Part shown: positions 12,601 through 27,600 of the stretch, piece by piece | Layout: every line of letters starts with the position of its first letter | Numbering within the stretch: position 1 is the stretch's first letter | From: Trogon surrucura | Lineage: Eukaryota > Chordata > Aves > Trogoniformes > Trogonidae | Direction: 5' to 3' | Assembly (NCBI GenBank): GCA_020746105.1 | Contig: CM036621.1 | Location: 45,604,264-45,668,263, forward strand | Length of the DNA: 64,000 nt | Translations under genes and position numbers: made by a program | The notes under the pieces: generated by a model | Database searches by the model: none | Seen by the model: only the letters and a program-made list of their open reading frames with translations | What the model was told of the DNA's origin: nothing

Positions 12601-15600
12601 CTCAGTCTCAGCAAACCAGCTGGGAAGCCTGGATAAAGCGAGACACCGTGTCAAGCTGTTAGTTCTCTGCCTGAAATATCTGACATAGTGCAAAGTATAT
12701 AAGAGGCTTCAACAAAACTCATCTAGTGAGAGATGAAACTGTTTGCATTCCTTAAAATTATCTATAAGAATTACCTTCTTAATTAGTGCACATGGAATTT
12801 GTCATGCAGTTATCCCAAATCTAACCAGGCATGGTTTTATTTCACAATGTTAACACCACAGAATAGAATCTTAATGCCAAATTAATGCCAAATAAGAAGT
12901 ACCTGCATTTTACTGGGTTTTTATGAATTATTTTTGCATTGGCTATTCGCTTGCTGGGTTCCAAAACGTCAGCTATTTTCAACTCTGAAAAGTGGTGAAC
13001 ACTGTAAATGCTTCAATGTTCTTCAGAAAACACAAGAAACCAGCACATGCTTTACTGCCTGGAAACAACTGCCATGCCTCACTGCACCACAAAACCCTCA
13101 CACTGCAAAATCCCGGCTTTGTAATCTCAAATATTTTATGGTAGCTCTACCCATTGAACGACAATGCTTGCAATATGTAGTTCATTACCAGCGTCTCTAA
13201 CAGAGAACATTATTTCCTCGATCACCACCTGAAAAGGACACCCACAGCAGCCTCTCCTCTTCAAGTGCAGCAATACCCAGGGCAGAGAACATCCAGTGCT
13301 GGTCCAGCTCCTCTGTAGCTTTCTACTTCTGCACTGAAGAGTCCTTTGAAGGCTTCTGATAAAGAAGAGGAGCAAGATGCAAACAGACATCAAGTAGCTC
13401 ATGGAAAGGTGAGACTGTCATGATGTGAGCGACTTCTCCACTCCTCAACCAGAAGTTTGCATTTAAATTCTCTCTGAGAGCAGCTATAAGAAACTACGTG
13501 CCACACTGTACTGGCAATAGGTCTCACGAGTCCGTCAGGTGAACACCCTCTGCAAGACGACCGTGCACACCTTACCTGGCTCTACTGCTAAAGATAAGCA
13601 AATGGCTCCAGGTCATCGATTTGCAGAGGTCAAGAACGGAGACAATTTTAAATGCGATGACTGTGCATCAAACGTGGTCTAAGAAGACTAAGATGTAACA
13701 GATCTGCCAGATGAAACCTTTAAGGATTCCACTGTTTGGCCACTGGTGAGCACAGCGACACTCTCAGATGTAACATCTACTGACAAAGCACTGCAGAAAT
13801 TTTTGCCAGTTCCTGCAGTAGAAAGTGAAAGCCAAGGGTGGGGACACTGGCTCCTGCCTGAAGAGATGGTTCTCAAATGGTCTAAAACAGAATCATAGAA
13901 TGGCCTGGGCTGGAAGGGATCTTAGAGATCATTTTAATCCAACCTGCCTGCTGTGGGCAGGGACGCCACACCTCTCAACTAGATCAGGCAACACGTGAGA
14001 ACCGAAGGGGAATCGAACCGGCGACCTTTGGTGTTTCATGCACCACACTCAACCCACTGAGCTAAACCGGCCCTCAAGTCCCCTGTGAAAAAATTTAAGG
14101 GTTGGTGGAGTTGGAAGAAGCAATTCAGCAGCCACCATTCCTAATTCTACCTCTTAGACGTGTTATCAAAGTACAAAACTTGTCTGCATGTAACAGTATT
14201 AATGTGGACATACACAACTACTTAAACGTACACAGTTTCAATTAAACCTTCGCACATACCATGAAATCACTGAAGCATCAAGTTCTAGAAACTGGACAAA
14301 TACTGACTAGGTAAATCTTAAGGACAGAAAGGGAAGTGATTTTACTAGTTAGCAGCAGAAGACTAAGCTTTCCACTTTGTGCACCAATACCATCTATTTT
14401 ACAATGCCGTTAATTGCCTAGTGTGCTTTACCTTGGCCTAAATTTAGTCAGATCAAGTCATTAGAAGTTCTACTACTGGCAAAGCAATGCTAAATGTCAG
14501 AATTAGAAAATTCTGCTCTAAAACATTTATATACCACCTTTTCATCTCAAAGTTTTAAATCAGTTGCTAGACAGAGGTATCACTTATATTTTACAAACTA
14601 AAAAAGGAGTCAAAGTGAACAAAGTAGGCAATACAGCAAGGATGAGGAAAGCGTAGGTGTTCCAGGTTATTCTGTTCTGCACAAATCCACACCTATAAAC
14701 TATGAATGTACATTGAAAGATGATAGAGCTGCTTCTTTTTAAATATTGAGACACCCGGCTTTAAGCTGGTATTTGCTTTGTCTGCCAGGAGCTGGCATTT
14801 GACAGGGTAAAAAAAGGTTAAATAATTGGATCATAATCCAATCTGGCAAGTTTCCAGGCTCAGTTAGCCCAGTTAATGAATTCTTCTTATACTGCTCCAG
14901 TAAATCCTTAAGTTCCCTCCACGAGGAGATAGGAAAAGCCCAAATTCTACCACTTCCCTTCTATCTCATTAGGGCTCTCTGTAGAATAAACAGACTGACA
15001 GATGCCAGCTATACATACATCTGTAGGTGTACCAGTCTGACCCGGGCTCCCGCTCTTATTATTTAAAAAATAGCCCTGTTTTATGTAAGTTGAGATGCTT
15101 CCGTTCAATGAAACATACTCTCTCCCACTATTGCCCCAGAATGATAAATGAAGAACATCTTCACTAAGCTCATGTTAAATTACGGTTTGCATTTCCACAA
15201 CAGATACAAGCTTCAAAATATAATACCCCCTGCAGCTTCGTAACATCAGGCATTTTTAAGTAGGAAAACTGCTTTTGAAACAGTTGATATGTTCTGTAAA
15301 GTTGATTAGAATCTTTGCCCAGACGTTCTGAAGAAAATTTATCAAACTAGATGCAGTTTTCATATCTCATTATTATGTAAATCATGAATGCGGCCATCCC
15401 CTTTAACAAGCTGAGGAAAGCTATGTGCACGGGGGGGAGTGGTGGAAATCATCTGGTACATAGGGAATATACTGGCTGCTTCCCACAAAAGCCAACAAAA
15501 GGAGCTGAAAGAAACAAACTACGAATGGTCAGGCAGATTAATGAGCAGTATCTTTCAAAATTTGAGCTAAGAGTATTTTCTGACGCAGCTTAAAATTATT

Positions 15601-18600
15601 TTGCTAAGATAAAGAAATGAAAAGATTTTGAAAGGATGTCGTATGCATGCAATGAGTCTGCCTTTTAAACACTATTAAGAAAATTTCAGAATAACCAAAA
15701 TCTCAGTGCACTGCAGAGATGAAAATATTCACACCTTTTGCCTGACACTTCCCAGATACATTAAGGATAAAATATCAAAGTAGAATATTTACACCTGGTA
15801 TGTAGCAGTCAATTATTATAATGAATTAAGCCAGAAATAACTGTCTGAACCAAGTAATTCTAACCAAAAGCACATATTGCTCAGGGAGGGGCAAGATGCT
15901 TTGCTGCTAAGTACAAAGACACTTCCCTTCATGTAGTTGCACCAACAATTTCTACTGCCATAATGTCCAGGAGCAGTCTCAGAGCAAACTATTCTATGGT
16001 TACTACACAAGATTCCCTGAAAATTACCCCCAAAGACACAAATAGGAATGGGAGACCATAAAGAAAATAACTTTCAACAGTACTAATACACAGTCCTCTC
16101 CAATAATGCTGGAGAGAGAAGAAAATTATTGGCTAGATAGAATTTTCTCAGTATAATTCTGTTAAGAAAATTGATTACAAAACAAAATTAATGGTTAACT
16201 TGGTAATAAATCCCTTGCCTTGAGAAATCTGTGCGTAAAAAAAAAAAAAAGAGGATATATGCACCACTTAACAATGTTTGAAGCTGTTAAGTTGTTGTAA
16301 CTCTCCTTCTGACCCAAGGAGACTATTTTTTTTCCCTTTCAGATCCTTCACACACTCATTATGTACGGCACATTGATTAATGAGCAAGATGATATTTCAG
16401 ACTATTACATTTCCACATTTTGGACAAAGATTTATTTCTACTGTGTGCTTTTTTGGTGTCAGTGACATTGACTTCTTTGTTCTCTCCACCAACACCTAAG
16501 AAGTTAGCCCATCAGCTGCAGATGTTTTGCAAACAACTGACCATTTCACATCTACCAGTTGCAAAAAAACTCGTATTCATACTTTGCTAGCAAGCACAAA
16601 GCCCCAGAAGACCAGAGCAAAGATGTCATTTAGGCACGATGAACAATACTGAAGATGGAAACAGCCTTATTCAGAAATCCGTGACTACAGGAAGATCCAA
16701 CTTGACTTATCCAACTAGATTTAATTAGACCACGAAAATGATTTTAAAACCCACCAGAAAATCCCGAAACACACAAACCACAGTACAGTATTCAAAATTC
16801 ACAGAGTACATTCAAAACATACACAGACATGTCAGGTAGCCTGCAATACCTAGACCATACACAAGTTATTTCAGTATGTAAACTATGAAACTTTTTCGAT
16901 GGATTTCTAATTCAGGCCTGATTAGTTTCCTGACACATTATTATCACACCCTCATATGCATTGTCAAACCATACTTATAGAGGAAAAGGCAAAAGGGATT
17001 TAAAATCGATCTTGAAATAACTGGAGCAGGGATGGCCACTGGGCCAAATTTCACCATGAATGCAGACACTTGAGATTTTTAAATAAAAAGGTAGTATTTG
17101 TTAAAAAAAACACCTTCATCAGTATCCATGGTAAAGCTACAAAACAACATAATACAATACAATTTTACCAGGAAATCAGAGTTCACAAAAAGACTTTATA
17201 TTGGATCCACATAAATCATCCGATGTGATCATGAAGAAAGAGATGAAGTGATTCAGAATTCCTGGCTGAACTACAAAATGAAAAACTACACTGAAAAATC
17301 GAAAGCTGAATTACTCATGGAAGCATACAGAAAAGCAAGCCAGCTGATGCACACAAACCACCTCTCATGGCAGGAGAAAAAAAACCCCATAAATCCCTAT
17401 TACAACCAGTAATGAGTTTGCTCACAAACTTGGGAAGCCCCAGCACAGGTCCTGTGTTGGCTAAACTTATTTACATTTATTTCTATTTGCAACACTACTA
17501 AGTGTCCAGCTGAGGTTAGGAGCCAACAAAGCAAAGTATTTTCCTGAATCCACGACTTGAAAAGCAGAACACAGCTTGTAAAGGCTTTTCTTGATTACTC
17601 ACACACCAGTGTGTGCTTTACAGTCGAGCTTATCAGAGGATACGCCATGTATCTGTTCGCAGCCAGCAACTGTGAGGGCTCACAAAAATCAAACCCATCA
17701 CCTCACACCAGCTTTTTGCACAGAAAGCCATTACCAAGGACCAAGACCATCCCACCCCAACCCAGCTTCCCATCGGTGCTGGTTACGATCAAGTGGGCTG
17801 CTTCGCTCCTGTACGCTTCCCTGCCTGCCCAGCTCAGCCATTCCTACCTACTGACAAGACAGGAGCCATCAGTTTGCTACCAATACTAGGAAAATTAGTT
17901 CCTCAGAAGGAAGATGCTGATTTTTTTTCTAAATATTTTCATAACCTTGACAAATCAGCCTTAGAAAAACACACAAACATCTATTTTCTGACAAACTGGA
18001 GCTCTGCTCGAACAGCAAGGACAAAAAGCTGCCATCTCTCCCAACTGCACTTTTTCCTCATTTACCTTGTCAGAATGAACCACAGGAAAGTCAAGTCCAG
18101 TGTCTGTAGTCTTAGACAGCCAAGCCCACAAGTAGCACCCTGTCGGAGGCTGAACACAGTGCACTGCTACCACACTACTGCCGAGGCACTGGCCAAGCCA
18201 CAGTATTTGCTATGAAGTAACGTTTGTTAAAACCAAAGTAATGAAATGCGTCATGGTATTACATTAAGTATTGAACGCAATAAACCTTTCTTAACTGGCT
18301 CCTAGAAAAAGGATAAAGTATGTTAGGGAGAAAAAGTGAAACAAGTCCAGTAACAGAAAAAGACAAAAAAATACATCTCCAGAATTCCACATGCAGTGAT
18401 ATCCATAATCAAAGTCTGCAATATGCATGAAAAAAATAACTCTTTTGCAGTAAAATACCCTTAGTTACTAATGTAATGAGGATGTAAAAGAAGTTGGAAA
18501 AGACTTTAGATGGGAATCTAGAAGCACTGCTACAGCAATAAATCTCCTTTCTGACAAATGTCAGCATCAACTAGGTAGGAGAAAAAACAAAGCTGAATCT

Positions 18601-21600
18601 ATGATCCCCCTCTGCTCTGTTCTTTTTCCCCTCTACTTTCCCTTTTTGAGATCTTACCTGCAGTACTAAGTGACAGCTCTAGGGTGAGAAACAAATGAAC
18701 TTGTTGGAGCAAGTCCAGATGAGGCCACAGAGATGACCAGGGGGCTGGAGCACCTCCCCTGTGAGGACAGGCTGAGAGAGTTGGGCTTGTTCAGCCTGGA
18801 GAAAAGAAGGCTCCAGGGAGACCTTACAGTGGCCTTCCAGTACCTAATGGGGACTAAAGGAAAGAGGAGGAGGGACTCTTTTTCAGGGAGTGTAGTGACA
18901 GGATAATAATGGCTTCAAACTGAAAGAGGGTAGATTTAGATTAGATATTAAGAAGTTCTGTACTGTGAGAGTGGTGAGGCACTAACAAACAAGGTGGTGA
19001 GGCAAGCTAACAAACAGACGGACCCATTCACTTCGTACCAGGTTAGTTTCCTATCCAGTTAACAAACCAAAACAGCTGCCTTTTGACATCAGAAAGCTGT
19101 TACATCTCCTTAGTTCCTGCTGGGTAAGTCGATCCTCATTTTCACTCTTGTCATCTCTGTGCAAGGAAATATCAATAATCTACACAGAAATGTAACTGTA
19201 CTAGAACAACCATGACTGTCAAAGCCAGGCAACCTATTCAAGAGGTTTACCTTTTTCTTCTCTTACACATGTGCTTGCTTCACCTTTCTTTACATTTTGC
19301 CCATGTCCATACCATACGGCTATATCTAGAGCTCATGTCAAATATGGGGCGTGTTGTTTGGTACTATTATTAATGCGGTGCTGTTATTAACACAGTGCTG
19401 TTATTAATGCTGAAAGTACATTTACATGTGCTGAAAAATATTGCGGTTCATTAAGAGGGTGGCTGAGGAATGGTGCGGCAGCCTACCTGTTTTTCACCCT
19501 AGCACATACACAAAGGGTGCAGCTGTACAAGGCAGGATTGCAGCTAAGAGACAGACCTGCTCCCCTTCAGTGAGCCCCAAACAACTGCTGCTGCCACAAC
19601 TTTGCACCATCCGTGGCACTCGGACTCCTCCAAAACCTGAGTGAGATTAACCCAGGAAACAATATTTTTTTTTAAGGATACAAAATTTGAAGGAAACAGA
19701 ATGGGATGAGTGAGGAGAATTAGTTTTCTTTTAAGTGAATGATCTGAACTGGGTTCGTAGGAAGGCCTGCTGAGTCCCACAGTTAACACACAGCAGAGCA
19801 TCCCACAGACCAGAGCACCTGAGGAAATACCAAGCAGCCAGGGATTCTGCTGTCCTCAGACACTGGGGAAATACCAAAATTATTCTGCTTCACAGCAGTT
19901 ATGTTTTCCTCAAGCTCTTCCACTACTACCAGCTTTCCCCCACAGCTCCTTAGCAGTGATTACAATTAAGTGATTACTAATCACTTAATCACTTGGAATC
20001 TCTTTATTAAAATAAAGAGATTGAAAGCAAGTCCTTTAAATCAGTACTCATCTATAAACTTCAGAAAATTCACGTTTGACGCCATAACAGTGAAGCCTAG
20101 TACAAAAACCCACCACATGCAACGCTATCCAGTTCTAACATACAAAGCCTGACGGCCTGAAATACAAGTTTAGACAAACACAGAAGTTAACAAGACAAAC
20201 ATGGGAGTTCAAAAACATCAGTTATGCTGTCCACTCAAACCGATGTAGTCCCTTGTGTGCAAGTACTGAGAAACTCTACATGAGTACATTTATTTTTCAA
20301 CAAGACCTCTGACTCCTCCAGTGCACTAAAGAGACATTGTTCAATGAACAGAATATTGAATAGGTTTGTATCTTGTTTTTTAATTCTTTGGCCAAGATAG
20401 AAGAGGTTGCAGAATGCAAGAGCACGTGAATAGGAAGGTCATGATTGGGGGTAGAGATTGGAAGTAGTTGTGAAGGGCTGTCACCACGTGTTCAAAGCAC
20501 TTCAGCTTAAAAGAGAAAATCTGTATTTGTTTAGACACAAAATGGTACAATTCAGGTATGTTATGTTATGTTATGAAAAGTCAGCTGAACCTAAATTCAG
20601 ATCAAGTCTGAGTGTGGATTTATTTTAAAAAAGTCTCACCAAGACACCCAGCAGTGCCTCCTGCTGGTGTTCAGAAGCCAGTAAAGCAGCAACAATCTTG
20701 AATGCTTGGGACCAGATGCAGTACAGAAAGCACAACCTCACAAGAATTTAAAAATAAATTAGGAGAAAGATGGCACAGGCACTGCTTGCTCAAAAGTTGA
20801 TGTATTCAGAGATAATGCCTGGATCTGGCTTCATCTTGTATAACCTGTATTAAAATAGTTTCCAGATCTCTGCAGAATAAAGCTGTTGTTTTTTACTCAT
20901 TCTCTTGTACTTAAGAAATTGGAACATAAAAGTTTCCACAGGGGAAACTCATCAGCAGTGAAACTGGCCTAGTTCAAAGCAATAGATTTTGACATTTGCC
21001 TCCAAAAGCCTTGGCAAACTTAAGGCACTGCTGACATTACCATTTCAAATGCTGCGGTATAAAGAGCTCACGGAAGAGGGGCAAATGAACGGCAGGAGGA
21101 GGGAGAGGGGGGTAATGTAAAGTAGATGACATCCACTCCACGTCACAATACTTGCTCCATCTAAGCTTGCTCAGTAGGCTACCTGAGTGATGGAACGACT
21201 TATCCTTGGTGCCATCTCAAGGCAGATCAAGGATAAGAGGGTCATTAGAGACAGTCAACATGGCTTCACCAAAGGGAAGTCGTGCTTGACTAACCTCATA
21301 GCCTTTTATGAGGATATAACAAGGTGGATAGATGATGGCAGAGCGGTGGATGTGGTCTACCTTGACTTCAGTAAAGCATTTGACACAGTCTCCCACAGCA
21401 TCCTTGCTGCTAAACTGAGGAAGTGTGGTCTAGACTCTCGGGTAGTGAGGTGGACTGTGAACTGGCTACGGGGAAGAAGCCAAAGAGTCGTGGTAAATGG
21501 GGCAGAGTCTGGTTGGAGACCTGTATCCAGTGGAGTCCCTCAAGGGTCGGTACTGGGACCAGTATTATTCAATATATTCATCGATGACTTGGATGAGGGA

Positions 21601-24600
21601 CTAGAGAGTACTATCAGCAAGTTTGCTGATGACACCAAGCTGGGAGGAGTGGCTGACACACCAGAAGGCTGTGCTGCCATTCAGAGAGACCTGGACAGGC
21701 TGGAGGGTTGGGCGGGGAAAAATTTAATGAAATATAACAAGGGTAAATGTAGAGTCTTGCATCTGGGTAGGAACAACCCCAGGTTCCAGTATAAGTTGGG
21801 GAATGACTTATTAGAGAGTAGTGTAGGGGAAAGGGACCTGGGAGTCTTGGTGGACAGCAGGATGACCATGAGCCAGCACTGTGCCCTTGTGGCCAGGAAG
21901 GCCAATGGCATCCTGGGGTGTATTAGAAGGGGGGTGGTTAGTAAGTCGAGAGAGGTTCTCCTTCCCCTCTACTCTGCCCTGGTGAGACCCCATCTGGAAT
22001 ACTGTGTCCAGTTCTGGGCCCCTCAGTTCAAGAAAGACAGAGAACTGCTTCAGAGAGTCCAGCACAGGGCAACTAGGATGATTAAGGGAGTGGAGCATCT
22101 CCCTTATGAGAAAAGGCTGAGGGAGCTGGGGCTCTTTAGTTTGGAGAAGAGGAGGCTGAGGGGTGACCTCATTAATGTTTACAAATATATCAAGGGTGAG
22201 TGTCACGAGGATGGAGCCAGGCTCTTCTCGGTGACAACCACTGATAGGACAAGGGGTAATGGGCTGAAACTGGAACATAAGAGGTTCCGCTTAAACTCGA
22301 GAAGAAACTTCTTCTCAGTGAGGGTGACGGAGCCCTGGAACAGGCTGCCCAGAGAGGTTGTGGAGTCTCCTTCTCTGGAGACATTCAAGACCTGCCTGGA
22401 CACGTTCCTATGTAGCATAATCTAGGCATTCCTGCTCTGGCAGGGGGATTGGACTTGATGATCTTTCGAGGTCCCTTCCAATCCCTAACATTCTATGATT
22501 CTATGATTCTATGATTTCCAGCACAGAAGTTTAATATTCAATACATTATATAACATATACAAAAATCAAGGTTTTATTTATTTATTTCTTTCTTAAGCAA
22601 CCAATGTAGTCTGACTACTGCATTTTCAGGAAAACACTACAAAGCTAAGCAATCAAGATTTACTTTATTGTCACCAGAAAGGACCGGGGCATAGCCATAT
22701 ACCCATACAAATGCCAAAAATGGACTCTTCTGCCTGCAAGTTATGAATCTGTAGTTATTTTTTCCCAACATAACAGTCACTACGTACTAAATAGTCATGA
22801 TTCAATACCACGTCTTATGAAGCTGTTTCAATTACCGAGACTTCATAGATTTTTCAGATAAATGAAATGCACTAGCATTTTTAAATTGACCCCCCAAATC
22901 ATGTTTAAATTGTTTGAATAAGTTGTTTAATCATTCATGAGACAAAGCCATTCCTGTTCACAACAGAAAAATGCTTCAGGGATCCGCATTATTTAAGACT
23001 GCAATGAAGAAGTCCCCACTTTGCCAACACAAAAATAGCTGTAATTATTCCTTCATTTTGACTGATGATCAGAAGACACTTAAATGGCCTTACTGCATTT
23101 TACAGCCAGCTGTGGAATTTTAAATCAATTAAATTTCTGTTAATCTAATATGTAAAAGTTGCTGACGAGACCTGCACAAATGCTAAGTTTCACTTGCCTT
23201 ACCCATTCAACCCATTTAGTTAAGTTGCTCAAGTTTCCCAGTGTTCTCTCTACAGTTTGCACATGGAAAAAAAATCCACCAGAGCTACTATCCATTTATC
23301 TGTCATGACTTTTATTAATTCATGAGAGTTCATTTCACCGCTGGAAAAAATCAGACCCTCCAGAGGTCTGGTAAGAGAGCTGTAAAAAAACCTATGTCCT
23401 GAGTTCCCATCAACTTTCCCATTTCCATCAGCTTGACAAATTTAAGTAAATCTGTGAATGAGCCTGACACAATTTTCTGGTAGAGAAGGTCAGCAGCATT
23501 ATCACAGCCTGTTTTAATCTTAACTGTAATTTCACCAAATTTCTAGGTAGCTGTTACTATATCCTCTGAGACAGCATCTGGAAATGCTAGATAAGAAGCT
23601 TCTAATAGAAAGTGACAGGTAGCTAACTTCTCAGTGCTCAAAAAACCTGCAAAATTTATATGCTAATAACTTCCCATTTTATCTAATAGTATTCTCCTTA
23701 AATTTTTAAGTGACAGAACTGTAACAAATAGTAAATGGTTAATATGCCACCTTTGAATATATTGACATTACTGTGAGATAGTCGGGTTTGCAAGAACTCA
23801 ACTCTTCAATTCCAGCTCCAGGCTCTCAGAGCCTGATCTGCAACTCGCTCAGACACCTCCTCCTGTAATTTATTTTTTTTTACACCTGAAAAATGGTTAG
23901 CGCAATCTTTATACTACGACATACCTACACTTTTAGAAGATTTCTCTTTTGAAAATGAAACTCCTTTCCAAGGAAATTGCCTTACCTGCACCATTTTTCA
24001 GTTGTAATTCATAGAATTGGTTAAGTTGCAAATGACCTTTAAGAACATCAAGTCCAACCATTAACACAGCACTGACAAGGCCACCACTAAACCATGTCCC
24101 TAAGCACCTCATCAACATGTCTTCTAAGTACCTCCAGGGATGGTGACTCCACCTCTTCCCTGGGCAGCCTGTTCCAGGGCTTGACAGCTCTTTCAGTGAG
24201 GAAATATTTCCTAATATCCAATCTAAACCTCCCCTGGAGCAACCTGAGGCTATTTCCTCTGGTCCTGTTGCTCACTACATGCTCTCTACAATGTCCTTTC
24301 AGGTAGCGCTGCAGAGAGCATAAGGTCTCCCCTCAGCCTCCTTTTCCCCAAGCCAGGCAACCCCAGTTCCCTCGGCCACTCCCCATGAGACTTGTTCTCT
24401 ACACCCTTCACCAGCTTTGCTGCCCTTCTCTGGACACGCTCCAGCTCCTCAGGGTCTTTCGTGTAGTGAGGGGACCAAACCTGAACAGGGTGTTTGAGGT
24501 GCGGCCTCCCCAGTGCCGAGTACAGGAGGACGGTCACTTCCCTGCTCCTGCTGGAGGCACTGGTTCTGACCCAGGCCAGGATGCCGCTGGCCTTCTGGGC

Positions 24601-27600
24601 CACCCGGGCACACCGCTGGCCCACGCTCAGCCGGTTGTCGACCAGCACCCCCAGGTCCTTTTTAGCTGGGCAGTTTCCAGCCACTCTGCCCCAAGCCTGT
24701 AGCGCTGCCGGGGGCTGCTGTGACCCAAGGGCAGGACCCGACACTGGTCCCTGTTCAACCTCACACAACTGGCCCCAGCCCAGCGATCCAGCCCATCCAC
24801 ATCCCTCTGTAGATCCTTCCTACCCTCACGCAGATCGACACTCCCACCCAACCTGGTGTCATCTGCGAACTTACTGAGGGTGCCCTTGTCCCCTCACACA
24901 GATTGCTGATAACGTTATCAACAGCACTGGCCCCAGTACTGAGCCCTGGGGAGCACCAGTTGTGACCAGACACCAACTGGTTTGAACTCCATTCACCACC
25001 TGCACTTTTAAACTTTTCAATATGTCCAAACTGCAAAGCTTGTCTGATTTTTACATGTGTTTTCTTAGCATGTGCTTTGGTCCGAGTGACAACAACTGAA
25101 TCCCAAAAATCTTATATTCTCCACAGTTTTGTGGCTAAATTCTCCTGCACTGTTAGCAATCAGATGTTCCTTTTTTTAGCTTTTCTGTGGAAAAAACTCA
25201 TTGTAGTTTTCCATAATTATCTCAGTTGACAACTTTTTCAGTGAACATGACTTAGCCCCATAAACCATGGGTTTAAACCACTCGAAAACTGACACAAGTG
25301 GGTAATTTCAAATCCTCATTATATTTCTATTACATACCCAAGTGTTCTCTCTACAGCTAGACTGATTTACTCATAAATTTAGAAAGTAATTTTAGTTCCC
25401 AAATTACGAAAGATAATTACAGCGTTTAAAATGCTAAAACTTTTAGAGTTGCTAAGGTTCCCTCACAATATTCTAGAAAGCAACATTATTTTAACCTTTC
25501 TCACAGAAGAAAGACTGAAATCAAGAAATTCTGATTACTTATGTCAGCCACCAGCAACATCCCTGCAAAGCTCTAAAAGTCACTGCAGCTAGGAAATAAA
25601 TAAATAAATACAAATTAATTTCAAAGCTCATATTTTGCATGCACATTTTCCTTAAGTTCCTGCTGTTATTTTCTTTGTTGTAAGCAAGAATAAAATAAGA
25701 ATAAAAAGCTACCAGCGAAGTACCTTTCTGCAGAAGCTAGTAATCAGTAATGTTATTAACATGGCATTAAGATCCAGTAAAATCTACTGGTAACACCAAA
25801 AAAAAGGGTAAAGACATCATCATGACATTCTTCTGCCAAGTGACAGATTTTACATTTGTTTTTAGGTCTCATTTTGAACAGCCCTCAGTCATTAAAGTAC
25901 CTGCTGCTCAGAACTTCCTCTAATAAACTCACGTGTATCCAAGACTCTCCAAGAAGTGTCATGTGAAAGCCCTGACATCAGAAACTTCCTTCAAAGAACC
26001 TAGAAAAACTGAGATGAGCCAATATTTGTTAACCTAAGAAAGGTTAAGAACTAAGGAGGGCTTGCTCTGGCATCCTTTCTCATCATATGTAGATGTTCTC
26101 CTGGTAGAAGCACCACTGTTTTTCCACCTGAATGTGTAAAAAAAACGACCCAAGGCCTTAAAGCATGCTGTTCTCCCGGCTGTTTGTAAAGCGGTAGCCA
26201 CCCAGTGCGAAGATTTTTCTCGGGGAGCAGATGACTGCATTTGGCAAAAACCTCCAACTTTCCTAGAAACACTGAAGGTCAAGTTAAATGGGGCTCTGAG
26301 CAACCTGACCTAGTTGAACACGCTCCTGCTCATTGCAGGAGGGCTGGACTAGCAGACTTTTAAAGGTCCCTTTCAAGCCAAACCATTTGGCGATTCTATT
26401 CTATGATGCAATTCAAGAAATAACTGGAATAATGATGCCTCCTGGCTTTGTCAGAAAACCCACTTTGGTTTCTTCAAACGTCTCCACAAGCAAACATAAC
26501 AATAGATTTATTTTTTTTAGATGCTCAATGTCAGTTAAGCATAGATTGCACAAATTAGTAATTCAATAAACGTACAGAAGTTACTATTTTCTCATCTGGT
26601 TTAATGATCAGGTTTTGGAGGATTTTCTCCCCTCTTGTCACAAAACTATGCACAACTACTTTATTTTCCGATGAACAGTTCTATTGTCCTCCTAGCACAA
26701 AACCAGGCGACGGTCTTAAATCAGCATCAGTCAACTATCTTACTGCAGGCATTGTGCTAAATATGATATATAGTGACAACAACTGCAAAATAAGTTCTCG
26801 AGGTTTGAAGCTCAGAATTTCCTTTATAAAAGGGCATTGAGAACCTATTTCACGTGATGAACACTATTCTGATAACATCAATACTGCACGAGTCCTCAGT
26901 CAATCCAACAGTACCCTTCAGCTTCTCTTTATTTTACGTTGTCAAAACATCGCTTGTTTTAACACAGCAAGGTTACCTTTTGTTATGATTTAGCCAATGT
27001 AACTGCTATTTTATCACAATCACTAGCTATGGGCTCTGTAAATAATAGCCATAATGAAAAGAACATCAGGGGATGGCAAGGAAAGACCAAACGGCTCACA
27101 GAACACTGGGCAGATAAGTCTCTTCTTAAGGAACGCATCTGTCCAAATTTAAGAGTGCTGTTAATGCCCTCCACTAAGCAGAGAGCTTATCCTATCACAT
27201 TTTTCACTGCAGCACATAACCATACTGCAAATACGACAGAGAAATGGCTATAGAGCTTCATGCATTCAATTATGCTACAAGAGATACCACCTACCTTATT
27301 TACAATCAAAAAATACCCATGTACACTTAACATAAAATAACATCAAACATGCACACAAATGCCACAATACAGCTTACTGGGCTTCTCAAACTGCATCAAC
27401 ACAGCAAGCACGATTGAGCATAGCTCAAAGTTAAGCATAAATAATATATTGCTTCATTTCACTACTTACAAATATCCAATTAGGAAACGTAAAGCTGCCA
27501 AAAACTCGTGGGTTATCACTAGTTCTGAAGATTTTGGACAGAGCTGGATAAAACCAAGAACAAGTTCTTTCCACAGTCAAGAAAAATCTACCTGTTTGTA

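Larger units (their letters stand above)
9608..13888. other. DIP2A intron 1, left part
   Basis: AT-rich intron with an A17 run at 10741-10757, an ATCT microsatellite near 11739-11752 and a possible cassette exon at 10924-11031. The stretch 12340-12550 is somewhat GC-richer without a recognised family. Confidence 0.5.
18985..21186. other. DIP2A intron 1, no gene recognised
   Basis: Contains two small tandem repeats (19365-19412, 20557-20575). Otherwise ordinary AT-rich intron. Confidence 0.5.

Noticed and set aside
13999-14072. A functional tRNA-Ile gene
   Set aside because: The anticodon loop has changed, the acceptor stem does not pair well at its 3' side, and a CR1 tail follows. It is a SINE head.
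21681-22418. Open frames antisense to the CR1 copy at 21187, also seen at the copy at 50837
   Set aside because: They are shadows of the CR1 ORF2 coding frame and appear identically at each copy.
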